From assembly GCA_030055515.1 (NCBI GenBank), contig JASFYI010000004.1, positions 42,702 through 92,345 of the forward strand: DNA of 49,644 nucleotides, read 5' to 3'. Made by a program: the position numbers and the translations under genes. The stretch is from Methanolinea sp. (lineage in GTDB: Archaea; Halobacteriota; Methanomicrobia; Methanomicrobiales; Methanospirillaceae). Under the pieces are notes generated by a model. That model did not search any database. It had not been told where the DNA came from and saw only the letters and a list, made by a program, of their open reading frames with translations. Positions 34,752-42,909 of the stretch are shown here, one piece after another; within the stretch, counting starts at the first letter, position 1; each line of letters starts with the position of its first letter.

Positions 34752-35261
34752 ATGCGCCCCATGACATTGCGGGCAGGCGTGGCAGTCCTGCTCCTCGTCC
34801 TCGCCGCGTTCCCCGCCGGCGCCATGACGTCCGAGAGGCTCGACATATCCATCGGGCAGGACGGGAATGCCGACATCCAGTTCACGTACTCGCTGGACTG
34901 GCTCGAGTACATCGCAGTGTACCTCCGGCTGGTCGATCCCGCGGCGGAACTCCAGAAGGCTCTCGAGTCGAACTTCAAAAAACCGGTCGAGGTAAAGTCC
35001 GTCACGGGGGAGAGCGTCAGTCTCTCGGTCAGATCTTTCGCGCGGGTCGAGAGCAGGAACGGGACGTTCACGGCGCGGACGCCGGGACTCTCGTTCTCGG
35101 AAGGCGAGAAGATCCTGAAATCGTACTGGTTTGCACCCCTCGTGAAGGCCGACCTCTCCCCGGCGGAGACGACGATCCGGTTCCCCGACGGGCACACCGA
35201 GACGTTCACGGAGCAGGTCGCGATCCCGCCGCTCGTCCACTCGTGGGAAGGGGAGAGGTAG
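34752..35261 (+). CDS. Small secreted protein of unknown function (169 residues)
   Basis: ATG 34752 follows GGGAGG at 8 bp; a TTG at 34746 is a weaker alternative. Residues 1-24 form a signal peptide (VAVLLLVLAAFPAGA). The mature part has alternating strands (ERLDISIGQDGNADIQFTYS), a helical stretch (LVDPAAELQKALESNF) and a beta-rich end. No cysteines and no C-terminal anchor. It is not in a recognisable family. A GAAAATTTAT element (34701-34710) gives a start near 34733. It is divergent from the MoxR operon. Confidence 0.78.
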   Translation: MRPMTLRAGVAVLLLVLAAFPAGAMTSERLDISIGQDGNADIQFTYSLDWLEYIAVYLRLVDPAAELQKALESNFKKPVEVKSVTGESVSLSVRSFARVESRNGTFTARTPGLSFSEGEKILKSYWFAPLVKADLSPAETTIRFPDGHTETFTEQVAIPPLVHSWEGER

Positions 35262-35386
35262 GGCCGGACCGCGCCTCCGGGGAGTTCCTCCCCCCATTTT
35301 TCCCCGCCGGCAGGGCCCTGAAGTCCCAGAGTGCCGTGCACTTCCCCTGCCCGCAGCGTCGCCCCTTATGACCCTGCACGATCCAC

Positions 35387-36760
35387 ATGACAGGCATGGA
35401 CGTGGAGGAGTTTGCGAGGCGTGCGCTATCCTCGGGCGCGGCGCCCGGCGAGGTCAGGGACCGCCTCGTGGAGCGGGTGAGGGAATACAAGCCGGGCATG
35501 CCGGAAAAGTACCTAAGAGAGTTTGCCTCGGCCGTCGTCTCCGAGGTCCGCAACACTTCCGGGCTTTCCGGCGACCTCTTCTCGTTTTGCCCTGCCGGCG
35601 TCACAATGGGTGAGTTCGGCGTAGGGTCCCGGGGGACGGGGGATTTCTTCGCGCACCGCCAGATCGCGAGAATCATCGGCGAGACGTCGGCATCCGTCGG
35701 CGTGGACGATATGGACGACGCGGGCGCGGTCGCGATCCCCGGGGACCGGAGCAGGGGACCCCTCTACCTCGTCTGCACGGTGGACGGGATGCACTCGCGC
35801 CTCTCGGACTTCCCCTTCCTCGCCGGGTTCCACGCGACGAGGGCGACCCTCCGCGACGTGTACGTCATGGGTGCGCGCCCCCTCCTCCTCTTCTCGGACA
35901 TCCACGTCGCCGACGACGGGGACGTCGCCAAGATCTTCGACTACACGGCGGGCATCTGCACCGTCGGGGAGTCGGTGGGAGTCCCGCTCGTCGCGGGGTC
36001 CACCCTCAGGGTCGGCGGCGACATGGTCCTCGGTTCCCGCATGACGGGGTGCGTCGGGGCCGTCGGGATCGCATCCCGCCTCACCGCGCGCCGGGAGGCA
36101 CGGCCCGGCGACGTCATCCTGATGACGGAGGGGGCCGGTGGGGGGACGATCGCGACGGCGGCACTCTACTCGGGCTACCCCGAGGTCGTGGACGAGACGA
36201 TCAACCTCCACTTCATCCGGGCGTGCGAGGCGCTCCTCGCGAGCCCCGCGCTCGGCGAGGTCCACGCGATGACGGACGTGACGAACGGCGGCCTGCGGGG
36301 CGATGCCCACGAGCTCGCGAAGACCGCGGGGTGCAGGGTCGTCATCGAGGAGGAGAGGGTCGGGGAACTCGTCCAGGAAAAGGTATTTTCCATGCTGGAA
36401 GCCCTCTCCATCGATTACCTCGGCGTCTCTCTCGACTCCCTGCTCGTCACGGTCCCCCCGGAGGCCGCGGACAGGGTCGCCGCGGTCGTGCGCGGCGCGG
36501 GGGTGAGGATCGGCGAGGTGGGGTACATCGAGGAGGGAGAGCCGGGGGCGTACCTCCGGAGGGGGGGAGAGACCGTGGAGTTCGCCCCCCGGTTCCGCGA
36601 GTCTGCCTACACGCCGGTCAAGCGCGTCGTCGACTCGGCGCACAGGGACTTTGGAGAGATGAAGAGGGCAGTCGAGGACGCGGCAACGGCTGCAATCGAG
36701 AAGAAGGAACGGGTGAAAGCGTTACTCGCGGGGAAGGTCGCGGGGAAGGGCGGGAGGTGA
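35387..36760 (+). CDS. AIR synthase-related (PurM/HypE superfamily) protein
   Basis: Predicted 457 residues (or 454 from ATG 35396). After a ~90-residue helical N-terminal extension comes a PurM/HypE-like ATP-binding fold: GVDDMDDAGAVAIPG (the Asp-rich strand), CTVDGMHSRL, RATLRDVYVMGARPLLLF, then GDVILMTEGAGGGTI and the C-terminal half with MTDVTNGGLRGDAHELAK. These match HypE/AIR-synthase-related proteins conserved in methanogens (COG1973-like). The exact reaction is unknown; HypE makes thiocarboxamide-derived cyanide ligands, and PurM closes the imidazole ring. It stands alone on plus with a T5 run upstream (35296-35300) that may end the preceding transcript. Confidence 0.82.
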   Translation: MTGMDVEEFARRALSSGAAPGEVRDRLVERVREYKPGMPEKYLREFASAVVSEVRNTSGLSGDLFSFCPAGVTMGEFGVGSRGTGDFFAHRQIARIIGETSASVGVDDMDDAGAVAIPGDRSRGPLYLVCTVDGMHSRLSDFPFLAGFHATRATLRDVYVMGARPLLLFSDIHVADDGDVAKIFDYTAGICTVGESVGVPLVAGSTLRVGGDMVLGSRMTGCVGAVGIASRLTARREARPGDVILMTEGAGGGTIATAALYSGYPEVVDETINLHFIRACEALLASPALGEVHAMTDVTNGGLRGDAHELAKTAGCRVVIEEERVGELVQEKVFSMLEALSIDYLGVSLDSLLVTVPPEAADRVAAVVRGAGVRIGEVGYIEEGEPGAYLRRGGETVEFAPRFRESAYTPVKRVVDSAHRDFGEMKRAVEDAATAAIEKKERVKALLAGKVAGKGGR

Positions 36761-36792
36761 CACGCCGGCGGCGATGGCCGCACCCGTCCCCC

Positions 36793-37800
36793 TCATCCCC
36801 CGTGATCCTCGCGGATGGCGCTCCCGAGCCGCGCGACGATGCCGTTCAGCTGGATGAACTCGTTGTGCCCGTGGACGAGGTGTGCATCCCCGTCCCCGAG
36901 GATGGCCGCGACCCGGGGATCGTTGTACTCCCTCCGCGCGGCGTCCGATATCTTCCGGAGGACTTCCTGCGGGGAGAGGCCGTACTCGATGACGAGGTTT
37001 TCCACCTTCCTGAAGGCGAGGGAGACTTCCCCCTTCCTGATCGCGGAGAACGCGGACTGCGCGACCTTCCCTGCCTCGCCCTCGGAGAGGGCGGAGAGGC
37101 CCGTCTCCCTCCCCGCCTCGGAGACGAGCTGGAGGAGGACGATTGCCTTCCGGAGGTCCCCCTGCGCGGCCGCCGTGACGAGGTCGAGGTCATCGTCCGT
37201 GAGCGCGTCCCCCTTCTCCTCGCGGTCGAGGATGGCCCGGAGGTGGTTCCGGACGAGGTCGTCGGGGAGCGGCGAGAAGGAGAGGGGCAGGCAGCGCGAC
37301 GCGATCGCGGGGATGATCGCGGACGGGTGGCACGTGCAGTACACGAACCTGCACGTCCGCGACGACCGCTCCATGATCCTGCGCAGGGCCTGCTGGGCCT
37401 CGCGGGGGAGGGAGGAGGCCCCCTCGAAGACGAGGATCTTGAACGGTGCGTCGAGGGGTTTGAGGCTCGCGTACTCCCTCGTGATCCTCTTGAAGTTGGC
37501 AAGCACGCTCTCCTCGGGCCGGTAGAGGTGCGCGTACCTCTCCTCACGCTCGAGGAACTTCTTTCCCTGCGAGAAGAGGTCGGAGGTGGGGATCACCGTG
37601 AGGTTCTCCCCGGCGAAGTCGCCATAGAGGGCATTCGCGAGGCACTCGACGCTCGCGCTCTTGCCCGTCCCCGGGGGGCCGGCGAGGATCATGTGCGGGA
37701 CGGTGCGGGTCTGCGCGAAGTGCGCCATCCTCGTGACGACCCTCTCCTGCCCGACCATCTCCCGAAATGTCCTCGGCCGGTACTTCTCAATCCAGAGCAC
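36793..37800 (-). CDS. Divergent replication factor C small-subunit paralog
   Basis: Predicted 335-residue AAA+ clamp-loader-like protein. Walker A GPPGTGKS is at 41-48 and the arginine-finger SRC motif at 168-170, but Walker B reads ILVFEGASS (122-130) instead of the LDEADAL of the true RfcS in this window, and the RfcS motif [14 protein letters not shown] is replaced by VIPTSDLFSQGKKFLE. The collar domain is retained. It may be a second small or large-like clamp-loader subunit with weak or no ATP hydrolysis. GTG 37800 overlaps the phosphopantothenate synthetase stop by 14 bp, so it is the last gene of the CoA operon. Confidence 0.85.
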   Translation of the reverse strand: MLWIEKYRPRTFREMVGQERVVTRMAHFAQTRTVPHMILAGPPGTGKSASVECLANALYGDFAGENLTVIPTSDLFSQGKKFLEREERYAHLYRPEESVLANFKRITREYASLKPLDAPFKILVFEGASSLPREAQQALRRIMERSSRTCRFVYCTCHPSAIIPAIASRCLPLSFSPLPDDLVRNHLRAILDREEKGDALTDDDLDLVTAAAQGDLRKAIVLLQLVSEAGRETGLSALSEGEAGKVAQSAFSAIRKGEVSLAFRKVENLVIEYGLSPQEVLRKISDAARREYNDPRVAAILGDGDAHLVHGHNEFIQLNGIVARLGSAIREDHGG

Positions 37801-38518
37801 GGGAAAGCCTCCTCTGGATCTCTTCCAGCGCCTCGGATAGAAACTTTCTGTTGTCGTACGTGGTGGCGAGGTGGCGCGCCTCCTCCCGCGAGAGCGACCT
37901 GCAGGCCTCGGTGATGCGGGGGAGTGCCCGCGTCAGCTCGTCCACTATCGTGAGGCTCGCGGTCCTCGCGGTCCGGGAGAGGGGGTTTAGGTCTATCGCG
38001 ATGACGGTCTTCCCGAGGCCCCGCAGCGCACTGCACCGGTCCCCGTCCTCGAGGGGGACGAGGACGGTGTCCGCGGCGTAGATGCCGTCCCGGAGGCAGA
38101 GCGCACGGTCGTGCGAGAGGGGGAGGAGGCGTTCTGCCTTCCCCTTCAGCACGGTGGCACCCGCCTCCTCGAGCAGCCGCGCGATCTTCTCCACGCGCTC
38201 CTCCGTCCTGTGGAAGAGGTTCACCTCGACGCGGGCCCCGGAGGCCTCCTGCAGGCGTGCGATCTCGCCCGCGGCGAGCGCCGCGGTGTTCCCGTTGACG
38301 GATATCACCGGGTGATGCGCGCAGAGGAGGAGCGCCGCGGCAGTCCTCTCCGCGAGGAGGGCGCTCTCCGTCGTCCTCTCCCCGATGAGGTAGTCGAACG
38401 CCTCCCCCCTCCCGTGGGCGCAGAGCCCCTCGAGCGTGACGATGCCCTCCGCGGCGAACCGGGCGATCCTCTCCCTCGCGACGAGGGAGTGGTACCTCGG
38501 GTGGTCCCTCGGGATCAC
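37787..38518 (-). CDS. 4-phosphopantoate--beta-alanine ligase (phosphopantothenate synthetase)
   Basis: Predicted 243 residues. Family landmarks: IPRDHPRYHSLVARERI at the N-terminus, HGRGEAFDYLIGE, PVISVNGNTAAL, the central ARVEVNLFHRTEERV strand and DLNPLSRTARTASLTIVDELTRA near the C-terminus. It joins 4-phosphopantoate and beta-alanine with ATP, the second step of the archaeal CoA route that replaces bacterial PanC/PanK. GTG 38518 overlaps the pantoate kinase stop (GTGA), placing both enzymes of the route in one transcript. Confidence 0.93.
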   Translation of the reverse strand: MIPRDHPRYHSLVARERIARFAAEGIVTLEGLCAHGRGEAFDYLIGERTTESALLAERTAAALLLCAHHPVISVNGNTAALAAGEIARLQEASGARVEVNLFHRTEERVEKIARLLEEAGATVLKGKAERLLPLSHDRALCLRDGIYAADTVLVPLEDGDRCSALRGLGKTVIAIDLNPLSRTARTASLTIVDELTRALPRITEACRSLSREEARHLATTYDNRKFLSEALEEIQRRLSRALD

Positions 38519-39381
38519 CTGCTCACCCCGTGGAGCCGGGCGCCCTTGTCGTCGGGGTGGAGGACGAACACCTCGCCGAGCGGCGAGAGGACGTCGATAG
38601 CGGTCTTCCCGTACGCGAATATCCCGTTCCCGAGCATCGTCATCGTCGCGGGGATCCCGGCGGAGTCGCAGGCGGAGAGGGCGTGCCGGACCTCGGGCGT
38701 CACGAGGCCGCTCTCCTCCGCGAACCTGCGGGAGAGCCTGAAGAAGTCGAGGACGTCCCGCGGGCACCGTCCGGGGTAGGCCGCGGCCACACGCTCCATT
38801 GTCTCGCGGGAGCGGAGGACGGAAGGGGAGGGGAGGGGCCCGAAGACGAGCGCGCAGAGCGGCTCGATGACGTCGTGCGCGCGGTCGATGGGCGCGGCAA
38901 CGCCCGGTCCCCTCCTGCAGTCCCTGCCGCCACCCGTGCACGCGGCAACGTCCCCGAGGCCCGTGTGGAACTCGAGCTCCACCCGGTGGGCGAGTTCCGC
39001 TCTCCCCCGCGGCCCGAGCGAGAGGTCAAAGAGTGCGTCCGCGGCAATTGCCGTCGCGAGGAGGGCTGCGGCGGAGAGGCCGAAGCCGGCACCGATAGGG
39101 AGGACGCACCGCGTCTCCACGGACGCCCTCACGCCGAGCTCGGCGAGGAGATACTCGACCGGGGGGGAGGTGAGGAAGACCGCGCGCATTGAGCCATCGC
39201 GCGGGTCGCGCCTCTCGACTCTGACGCTGTTTTCGCGTGCCGGCCGGACCGTGACGGTCACGCCCTCGCGTATCACGATGCCCGCGCCGAGGCTCCCCGT
39301 CTCCGCGGGGGTGGGCCCGTACACGGGCCTGAAGTACCCGGAGAGGTGCCCGGGACTCGATGCTGTGGCAGCCGGTGTCAT
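38515..39381 (-). CDS. Pantoate kinase (archaeal GHMP kinase)
   Basis: Predicted 288 residues of the GHMP kinase superfamily. The ATP-binding motif is LPIGAGFGLSAAALL (94-108); the N-terminus SPGHLSGYFRPVYG and the conserved HTGLGDVAACTGGG segment are typical of archaeal pantoate kinase. It phosphorylates pantoate to 4-phosphopantoate for CoA synthesis. It lies 92 bp after coaBC with no obvious promoter between and overlaps the downstream synthetase gene. Confidence 0.93.
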   Translation of the reverse strand: MTPAATASSPGHLSGYFRPVYGPTPAETGSLGAGIVIREGVTVTVRPARENSVRVERRDPRDGSMRAVFLTSPPVEYLLAELGVRASVETRCVLPIGAGFGLSAAALLATAIAADALFDLSLGPRGRAELAHRVELEFHTGLGDVAACTGGGRDCRRGPGVAAPIDRAHDVIEPLCALVFGPLPSPSVLRSRETMERVAAAYPGRCPRDVLDFFRLSRRFAEESGLVTPEVRHALSACDSAGIPATMTMLGNGIFAYGKTAIDVLSPLGEVFVLHPDDKGARLHGVSR

Positions 39382-39473
39382 GGGCGGTCGAGCCTGTGCC
39401 GGGATTCAAGGGGAGGGGCCACCACGGGCAGGGAGGGCCATCCTCCCGTTCGCGTGCGGGCAGTCATCCCCCC

Positions 39474-40640
39474 TCACCCCCGCGAGAGCGAGAATACCCT
39501 GATCGCGTCCGAGAGGATCTCGGCGGCGACGGCGTCCTTTCTCTCCGAGACCTGCCGGGCGGAACCATCCCGGGTGAGGATCGTCACGCGGGCATCCTCG
39601 CTTCCCATCGCGTCGGGATCGTTCGCAACGACGACCCCGATCTGCCCGCCGAGCATCTCCCCTCCCCGCGACGCGGCATCGCGCCCGAGCTTGAACGCGA
39701 CGCAGGGGATCCCGAATTCCTCCGCGACCTCGCGGACGATCTTCGGGAGCGGGCGGAGGGTGATGGTCACGGGTTTCCCGCTCGGGATCTTCCCCTCGAA
39801 GGGATCCGGGGCGAAGTCCGAGACCGCCGCGGCCGATACGAAGAGGTCCGGCGGGTCCGTGGCGCAGATCCTCCGCACCTCCTCCCTCATTTCTGCCGCG
39901 TCGACCGCGGGGACGTTGCGCACGAGGGGGAACGTGTCGCCGTGCACGACCGTGACCCGCGCCCCGAGGCGGAACGCGTGGAGCGCGAGCGCCCGGCCCA
40001 TCCTGCCCGAGGAACGTGTCGTGAGAATGCGCACGTCATCGACCCTCTCCCGGCACGGCCCGCTCGTGACGAGGACGTGCCGCCCGGCGAGGGGTTTTCC
40101 CGAGAGCTCGCGCTCGCAGAGGAGGACGATCTCCTCGGTCCCGGCGATCTTCGCCCGCCCCTCCTCGACACGGGGTTCCGCGACCACGATGCCCCACTCC
40201 GAGAGGAGGGAGAGGGCGCGGCGGACCGCGGGGTGGCGATACATCGACTCGTGCATCGCCGGTGCGACGACGACTGGCATCCCCCTCCCGATCGCCGTGG
40301 TCGCGAAGGTGGTGACGGGCGTGTCGTCTATCCCCGCCGCGATCTTGCAGATCGTGTTCGCCGTCGCGGGCGCGACGAGGAGGAGGTCTGCCGAGCCGCC
40401 CTCCCCGCAGTGGCGCACGTGCTCCACGAGCCCCGATATCCCGGTGATGGCGGGCCTCCCCGTCGCGTACGCGAGTGCCTCCGGCCCGACGATCCCGCAC
40501 GCGGCGGCACTCATCACTGCCTGAACCGTGGCCCCCCTCCTCCGGAGAGCACGCGCGAGCCTGACAGTCTCGACCGCAGCGATGCTGCCACACACCGCGA
40601 GCACGATCTCCTTCCCGGAGAGGATCGCGTCCGGCCTCAT
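39474..40640 (-). CDS. coaBC: Bifunctional phosphopantothenoylcysteine decarboxylase/phosphopantothenate-cysteine ligase
   Basis: Predicted 388 residues. The N-terminal flavoprotein domain (VLAVCGSIAAVE, PATANTICKIAAGI, PAMHESMY) is the FMN-dependent decarboxylase CoaC; the C-terminal domain (LVTSGPCRERVDDVR, TTRSSGRMG, SAAAVSDF) is the ligase CoaB. Together they convert 4'-phosphopantothenate to 4'-phosphopantetheine. ATG 40640 overlaps the stop of the Taw2-like gene (ATGA). Its place beside pantoate kinase and phosphopantothenate synthetase makes a near-complete CoA operon. Confidence 0.95.
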   Translation of the reverse strand: MRPDAILSGKEIVLAVCGSIAAVETVRLARALRRRGATVQAVMSAAACGIVGPEALAYATGRPAITGISGLVEHVRHCGEGGSADLLLVAPATANTICKIAAGIDDTPVTTFATTAIGRGMPVVVAPAMHESMYRHPAVRRALSLLSEWGIVVAEPRVEEGRAKIAGTEEIVLLCERELSGKPLAGRHVLVTSGPCRERVDDVRILTTRSSGRMGRALALHAFRLGARVTVVHGDTFPLVRNVPAVDAAEMREEVRRICATDPPDLFVSAAAVSDFAPDPFEGKIPSGKPVTITLRPLPKIVREVAEEFGIPCVAFKLGRDAASRGGEMLGGQIGVVVANDPDAMGSEDARVTILTRDGSARQVSERKDAVAAEILSDAIRVFSLSRG

Positions 40641-41512
40641 TCCACCGTCACGTCCTGCACGCAGTGCCACGTGCGGGGCCCTAGCTTCTTCACCCTCCTC
40701 GTCCTCACGTGCGCGCGGATCCCCGCCGCGCCGAGGATCTCCCGTATCCTCGCGGTCGCGTCGCCGGCCGTGTGGACGTGGATGAGGGTCCCCCCCTTCA
40801 CGTGCGCGAGCGCAGTGTCGAGGTAGTCGCACGAGTCGAAGTGTCCCATGATGATCCTATCGTAAGTCCCGGTAAGGCAGGAACGGCAGTCCCCGAGTTC
40901 CGGGGTGACCCTGTCTGCGACGCCATTTGCGCGGACATTCCTCACGAGGAAGGAGTATGCCTCGGCGTCTATCTCCACGGCGTGGACCCTCGCCCCGCCG
41001 AGGGCGGCGGGGAGCGTGAAGTACCCGATACCCGCGAACATGTCTGCGACCCTCTCGCCCGGCCTGACAGCCCTCCGGATGACCTCCTTCTCGCCCCTGT
41101 TCCCCGCGGAGAACATCACGCGCGTCGGGTCGAGGTGGAAGACGATGCCGTTCTCCCTGTGGACGACCTCCCCCGGCGTGCCCGCGAGGACGTGGACGCG
41201 GGGCTTGCGCCTCTGCCCCTCGCAGCCGGGAATCCACAGGACCGCCGTCGGTTTCCTCCACGAGAGGACGGCATCCACGTCCTTCTCCGCGGGCATCTGC
41301 TTCCCGTGGAAGACTGCGATCGTCCCCACCATCGTGTATCCCCTCCCGCGGGGGGGGACAGGGTCGGGGAGCGTCCGGGAACACGGGAAACCCTCCCTCA
41401 CGGGGACGAAAGCCACGTCTCCCTGCACGAACGGACGCCTTGACCAGTCCACCCACTCCTCGCGCCGGATTGACCGGAGCTCGTCCCTTGGGATCTCCCG
41501 CACCCTCATCAT
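40637..41512 (-). CDS. taw2: tRNA wybutosine-synthesising Taw2-like (Trm5/TYW2 family) enzyme
   Basis: Predicted 291 residues. SAM-binding DMFAGIGYFTLP (157-168), the preceding VMFSAGNRGEK (132-142), and IIMGHFDSCDYL in place of the Trm5 MNLP motif point to the TYW2/Taw2 branch, which transfers the aminocarboxypropyl group of SAM to the tricyclic base at tRNA-Phe position 37, rather than to the Trm5 methyltransferase. I rate Taw2 above Trm5 from these two motifs. ATG 41512 or the adjacent ATG 41509. It follows NMD3 by 4 bp and overlaps coaBC. Confidence 0.8.
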   Translation of the reverse strand: MMRVREIPRDELRSIRREEWVDWSRRPFVQGDVAFVPVREGFPCSRTLPDPVPPRGRGYTMVGTIAVFHGKQMPAEKDVDAVLSWRKPTAVLWIPGCEGQRRKPRVHVLAGTPGEVVHRENGIVFHLDPTRVMFSAGNRGEKEVIRRAVRPGERVADMFAGIGYFTLPAALGGARVHAVEIDAEAYSFLVRNVRANGVADRVTPELGDCRSCLTGTYDRIIMGHFDSCDYLDTALAHVKGGTLIHVHTAGDATARIREILGAAGIRAHVRTRRVKKLGPRTWHCVQDVTVE

Positions 41513-41516
41513 GTTC

Positions 41517-42557
41517 TCACGGGAGGATGACCGGAACCTCCCTGTCGAGGAGAACGTGCACTATACTGCCCGGCGGGTATACTCCGCGCAGCGGAGCCAT
41601 GACCTCGTGCGTCGTGCCTGTCGCGGGGTCGAGGAGGCCGAGGAGTTCCCGGTCGCGGAAGACTACTTCCCACCGGACGGAATCTTCTCTCCTCCCCACC
41701 CGCCTCTCCACCTGCCCTTCCCCCACGAGTCTCACCGTGCCCGAGTCGATGTCGATGCAGCGGAGGAGGCGCCCCTCGAGGCCGATGACCTCGACGTGCC
41801 TGCCCCGCACGGTCAGGACGTCCCCGGGGGAGAACCGCGGGAGGCGGACGAGGTACGTCACGCGGAAGAGCTGCCGCCCCGCCTTCTCGCCGACGAGCTT
41901 AGGGTGCGCGGAGTACTTCCCGCCGAGGGACTGCGTGATCGCGTGCGCGATCTCCCGTCCGAGCCTCTGCGAACCCACCGTGATGTCGAGGCCGTCCCTG
42001 TGCTCGTCCCACTTCGTGATGAAGGCGAGCCGCTCGCCCGAGGCGACCATCTCCCCGAGTGTTTCGCTCGCGATGCGCCGAGCCTCCTTTATCTCGCGGG
42101 GGGCAGGCTTGCGCCCCGTCGCCCTCAGTTGCACGATGCCCTCGTAGTAATTCCCGCTGATGAGCGAACACCGGTCGCACTGCTCCTTCTTCCACTCGAC
42201 CTCTACCCCGCAGGTCCCCTCGACCGGAACCGAGAAGAGGGTTCCCCGGACGGTGCACTCGACGAGAGTCCTGTTCGGGCTCTTCTCCCGCCGGGAGAGG
42301 CTGAACGTGACCCCCGAGAGCTCTCTGTGGAGGGAGAGGGACTGCCGGACGAGGGAGAACACGAGTTCATCATCGTCCCCCCTCTCGTCCACCCACGCGC
42401 CTGCCTGCCGGTGGGCCCCGCACGTCGGGCAGACGACGATCCGGACGCGTGCCGGGCACTCAAGCCACCTCGTCTTTGCAACCCGGCAGGTCCCGCAGAT
42501 CTCGCCGTTCGGGGACGGTCTCCCGCAGAGGGGGCACATGGAATCCTTAATGGACAT
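41517..42557 (-). CDS. NMD3-family ribosomal large-subunit maturation protein
   Basis: Predicted 346 residues. The N-terminal zinc-binding half has paired CxxC motifs (Cys8/11, Cys21/24, VCPTCG near 43-46, CDRCSL near 133), as in eukaryotic NMD3, then the DITVGSQRLGREIAHAI and RVTYLVRLPRFSPGDVL segments and an OB-like C-terminus. Eukaryotic NMD3 is the 60S export adaptor; the archaeal homolog must act in cytosolic 50S assembly or translation. It begins 9 bp after DUF424 and precedes Taw2, a ribosome/tRNA grouping. Confidence 0.92.
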   Translation of the reverse strand: MSIKDSMCPLCGRPSPNGEICGTCRVAKTRWLECPARVRIVVCPTCGAHRQAGAWVDERGDDDELVFSLVRQSLSLHRELSGVTFSLSRREKSPNRTLVECTVRGTLFSVPVEGTCGVEVEWKKEQCDRCSLISGNYYEGIVQLRATGRKPAPREIKEARRIASETLGEMVASGERLAFITKWDEHRDGLDITVGSQRLGREIAHAITQSLGGKYSAHPKLVGEKAGRQLFRVTYLVRLPRFSPGDVLTVRGRHVEVIGLEGRLLRCIDIDSGTVRLVGEGQVERRVGRREDSVRWEVVFRDRELLGLLDPATGTTHEVMAPLRGVYPPGSIVHVLLDREVPVILP

Positions 42558-42566
42558 GTCTCTTCC

Positions 42567-42860
42567 TTAAATGCGGAATATCTGGGCGTGCGGGACGTCG
42601 CCGATCATGAGGCAGGACGACCGGGAGATGAGTCCCATCTCGACGGCGAGTGTGATCGTCCTCTCCCCCATGAGGTTTGCGTTCTCGGCGTTCTTCAGCG
42701 CGTCCCTGACCTCTTCTTCACTCGCGAGGCGGTTCCCGTAGAACTCTTCCCTGATATGAACCTCCACGCCCTCCCTGCGGAGGGTCGTGTTCAGGAGTTC
42801 CCTGTCACACACCGCGACCACCTCCTCTCCCTTGGGGGTCCGGTGGATCTTCATGTACAT
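42567..42860 (-). CDS. DUF424 family protein
   Basis: Predicted 97 residues, start MYMKIHRTPKGEEVVAVCD at ATG 42860 (an ATG at 42854 is possible). The sequence LLNTTLRREGVEVHIREEFYG, EVRDALKNAENANLMGERTITLA is typical of the small archaeal DUF424 family, function unknown. A CTTAATATCC element (42884-42893) centred 28 bp upstream suggests a leaderless transcript heading the DUF424-NMD3-Taw2-CoA operon. Confidence 0.88.
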   Translation of the reverse strand: MYMKIHRTPKGEEVVAVCDRELLNTTLRREGVEVHIREEFYGNRLASEEEVRDALKNAENANLMGERTITLAVEMGLISRSSCLMIGDVPHAQIFRI

Positions 42861-42883
42861 CCTGGTGAATATGGGGCGGGATG

Positions 42884-42893
42884 GGATATTAAG
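42884..42893 (-). promoter_or_regulatory. Box A-like element before DUF424 and the CoA operon
   Basis: CTTAATATCC on minus, in the 49-bp gap after the TatD-like gene; the expected start falls within about 2 nt of ATG 42860. It would drive DUF424, NMD3, Taw2, CoaBC, pantoate kinase, phosphopantothenate synthetase and the RFC paralog. Confidence 0.5.
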
Positions 42894-42909
42894 GCTCCAA
42901 CGGCGGCCG

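Noticed and set aside
40637-41512. Assignment as Trm5 tRNA (guanine-37-N1)-methyltransferase
   Set aside because: The Trm5 NLP catalytic motif is replaced by MGHFDS and the MFSAGN segment is of TYW2 type, so Taw2 fits better, though not with certainty.
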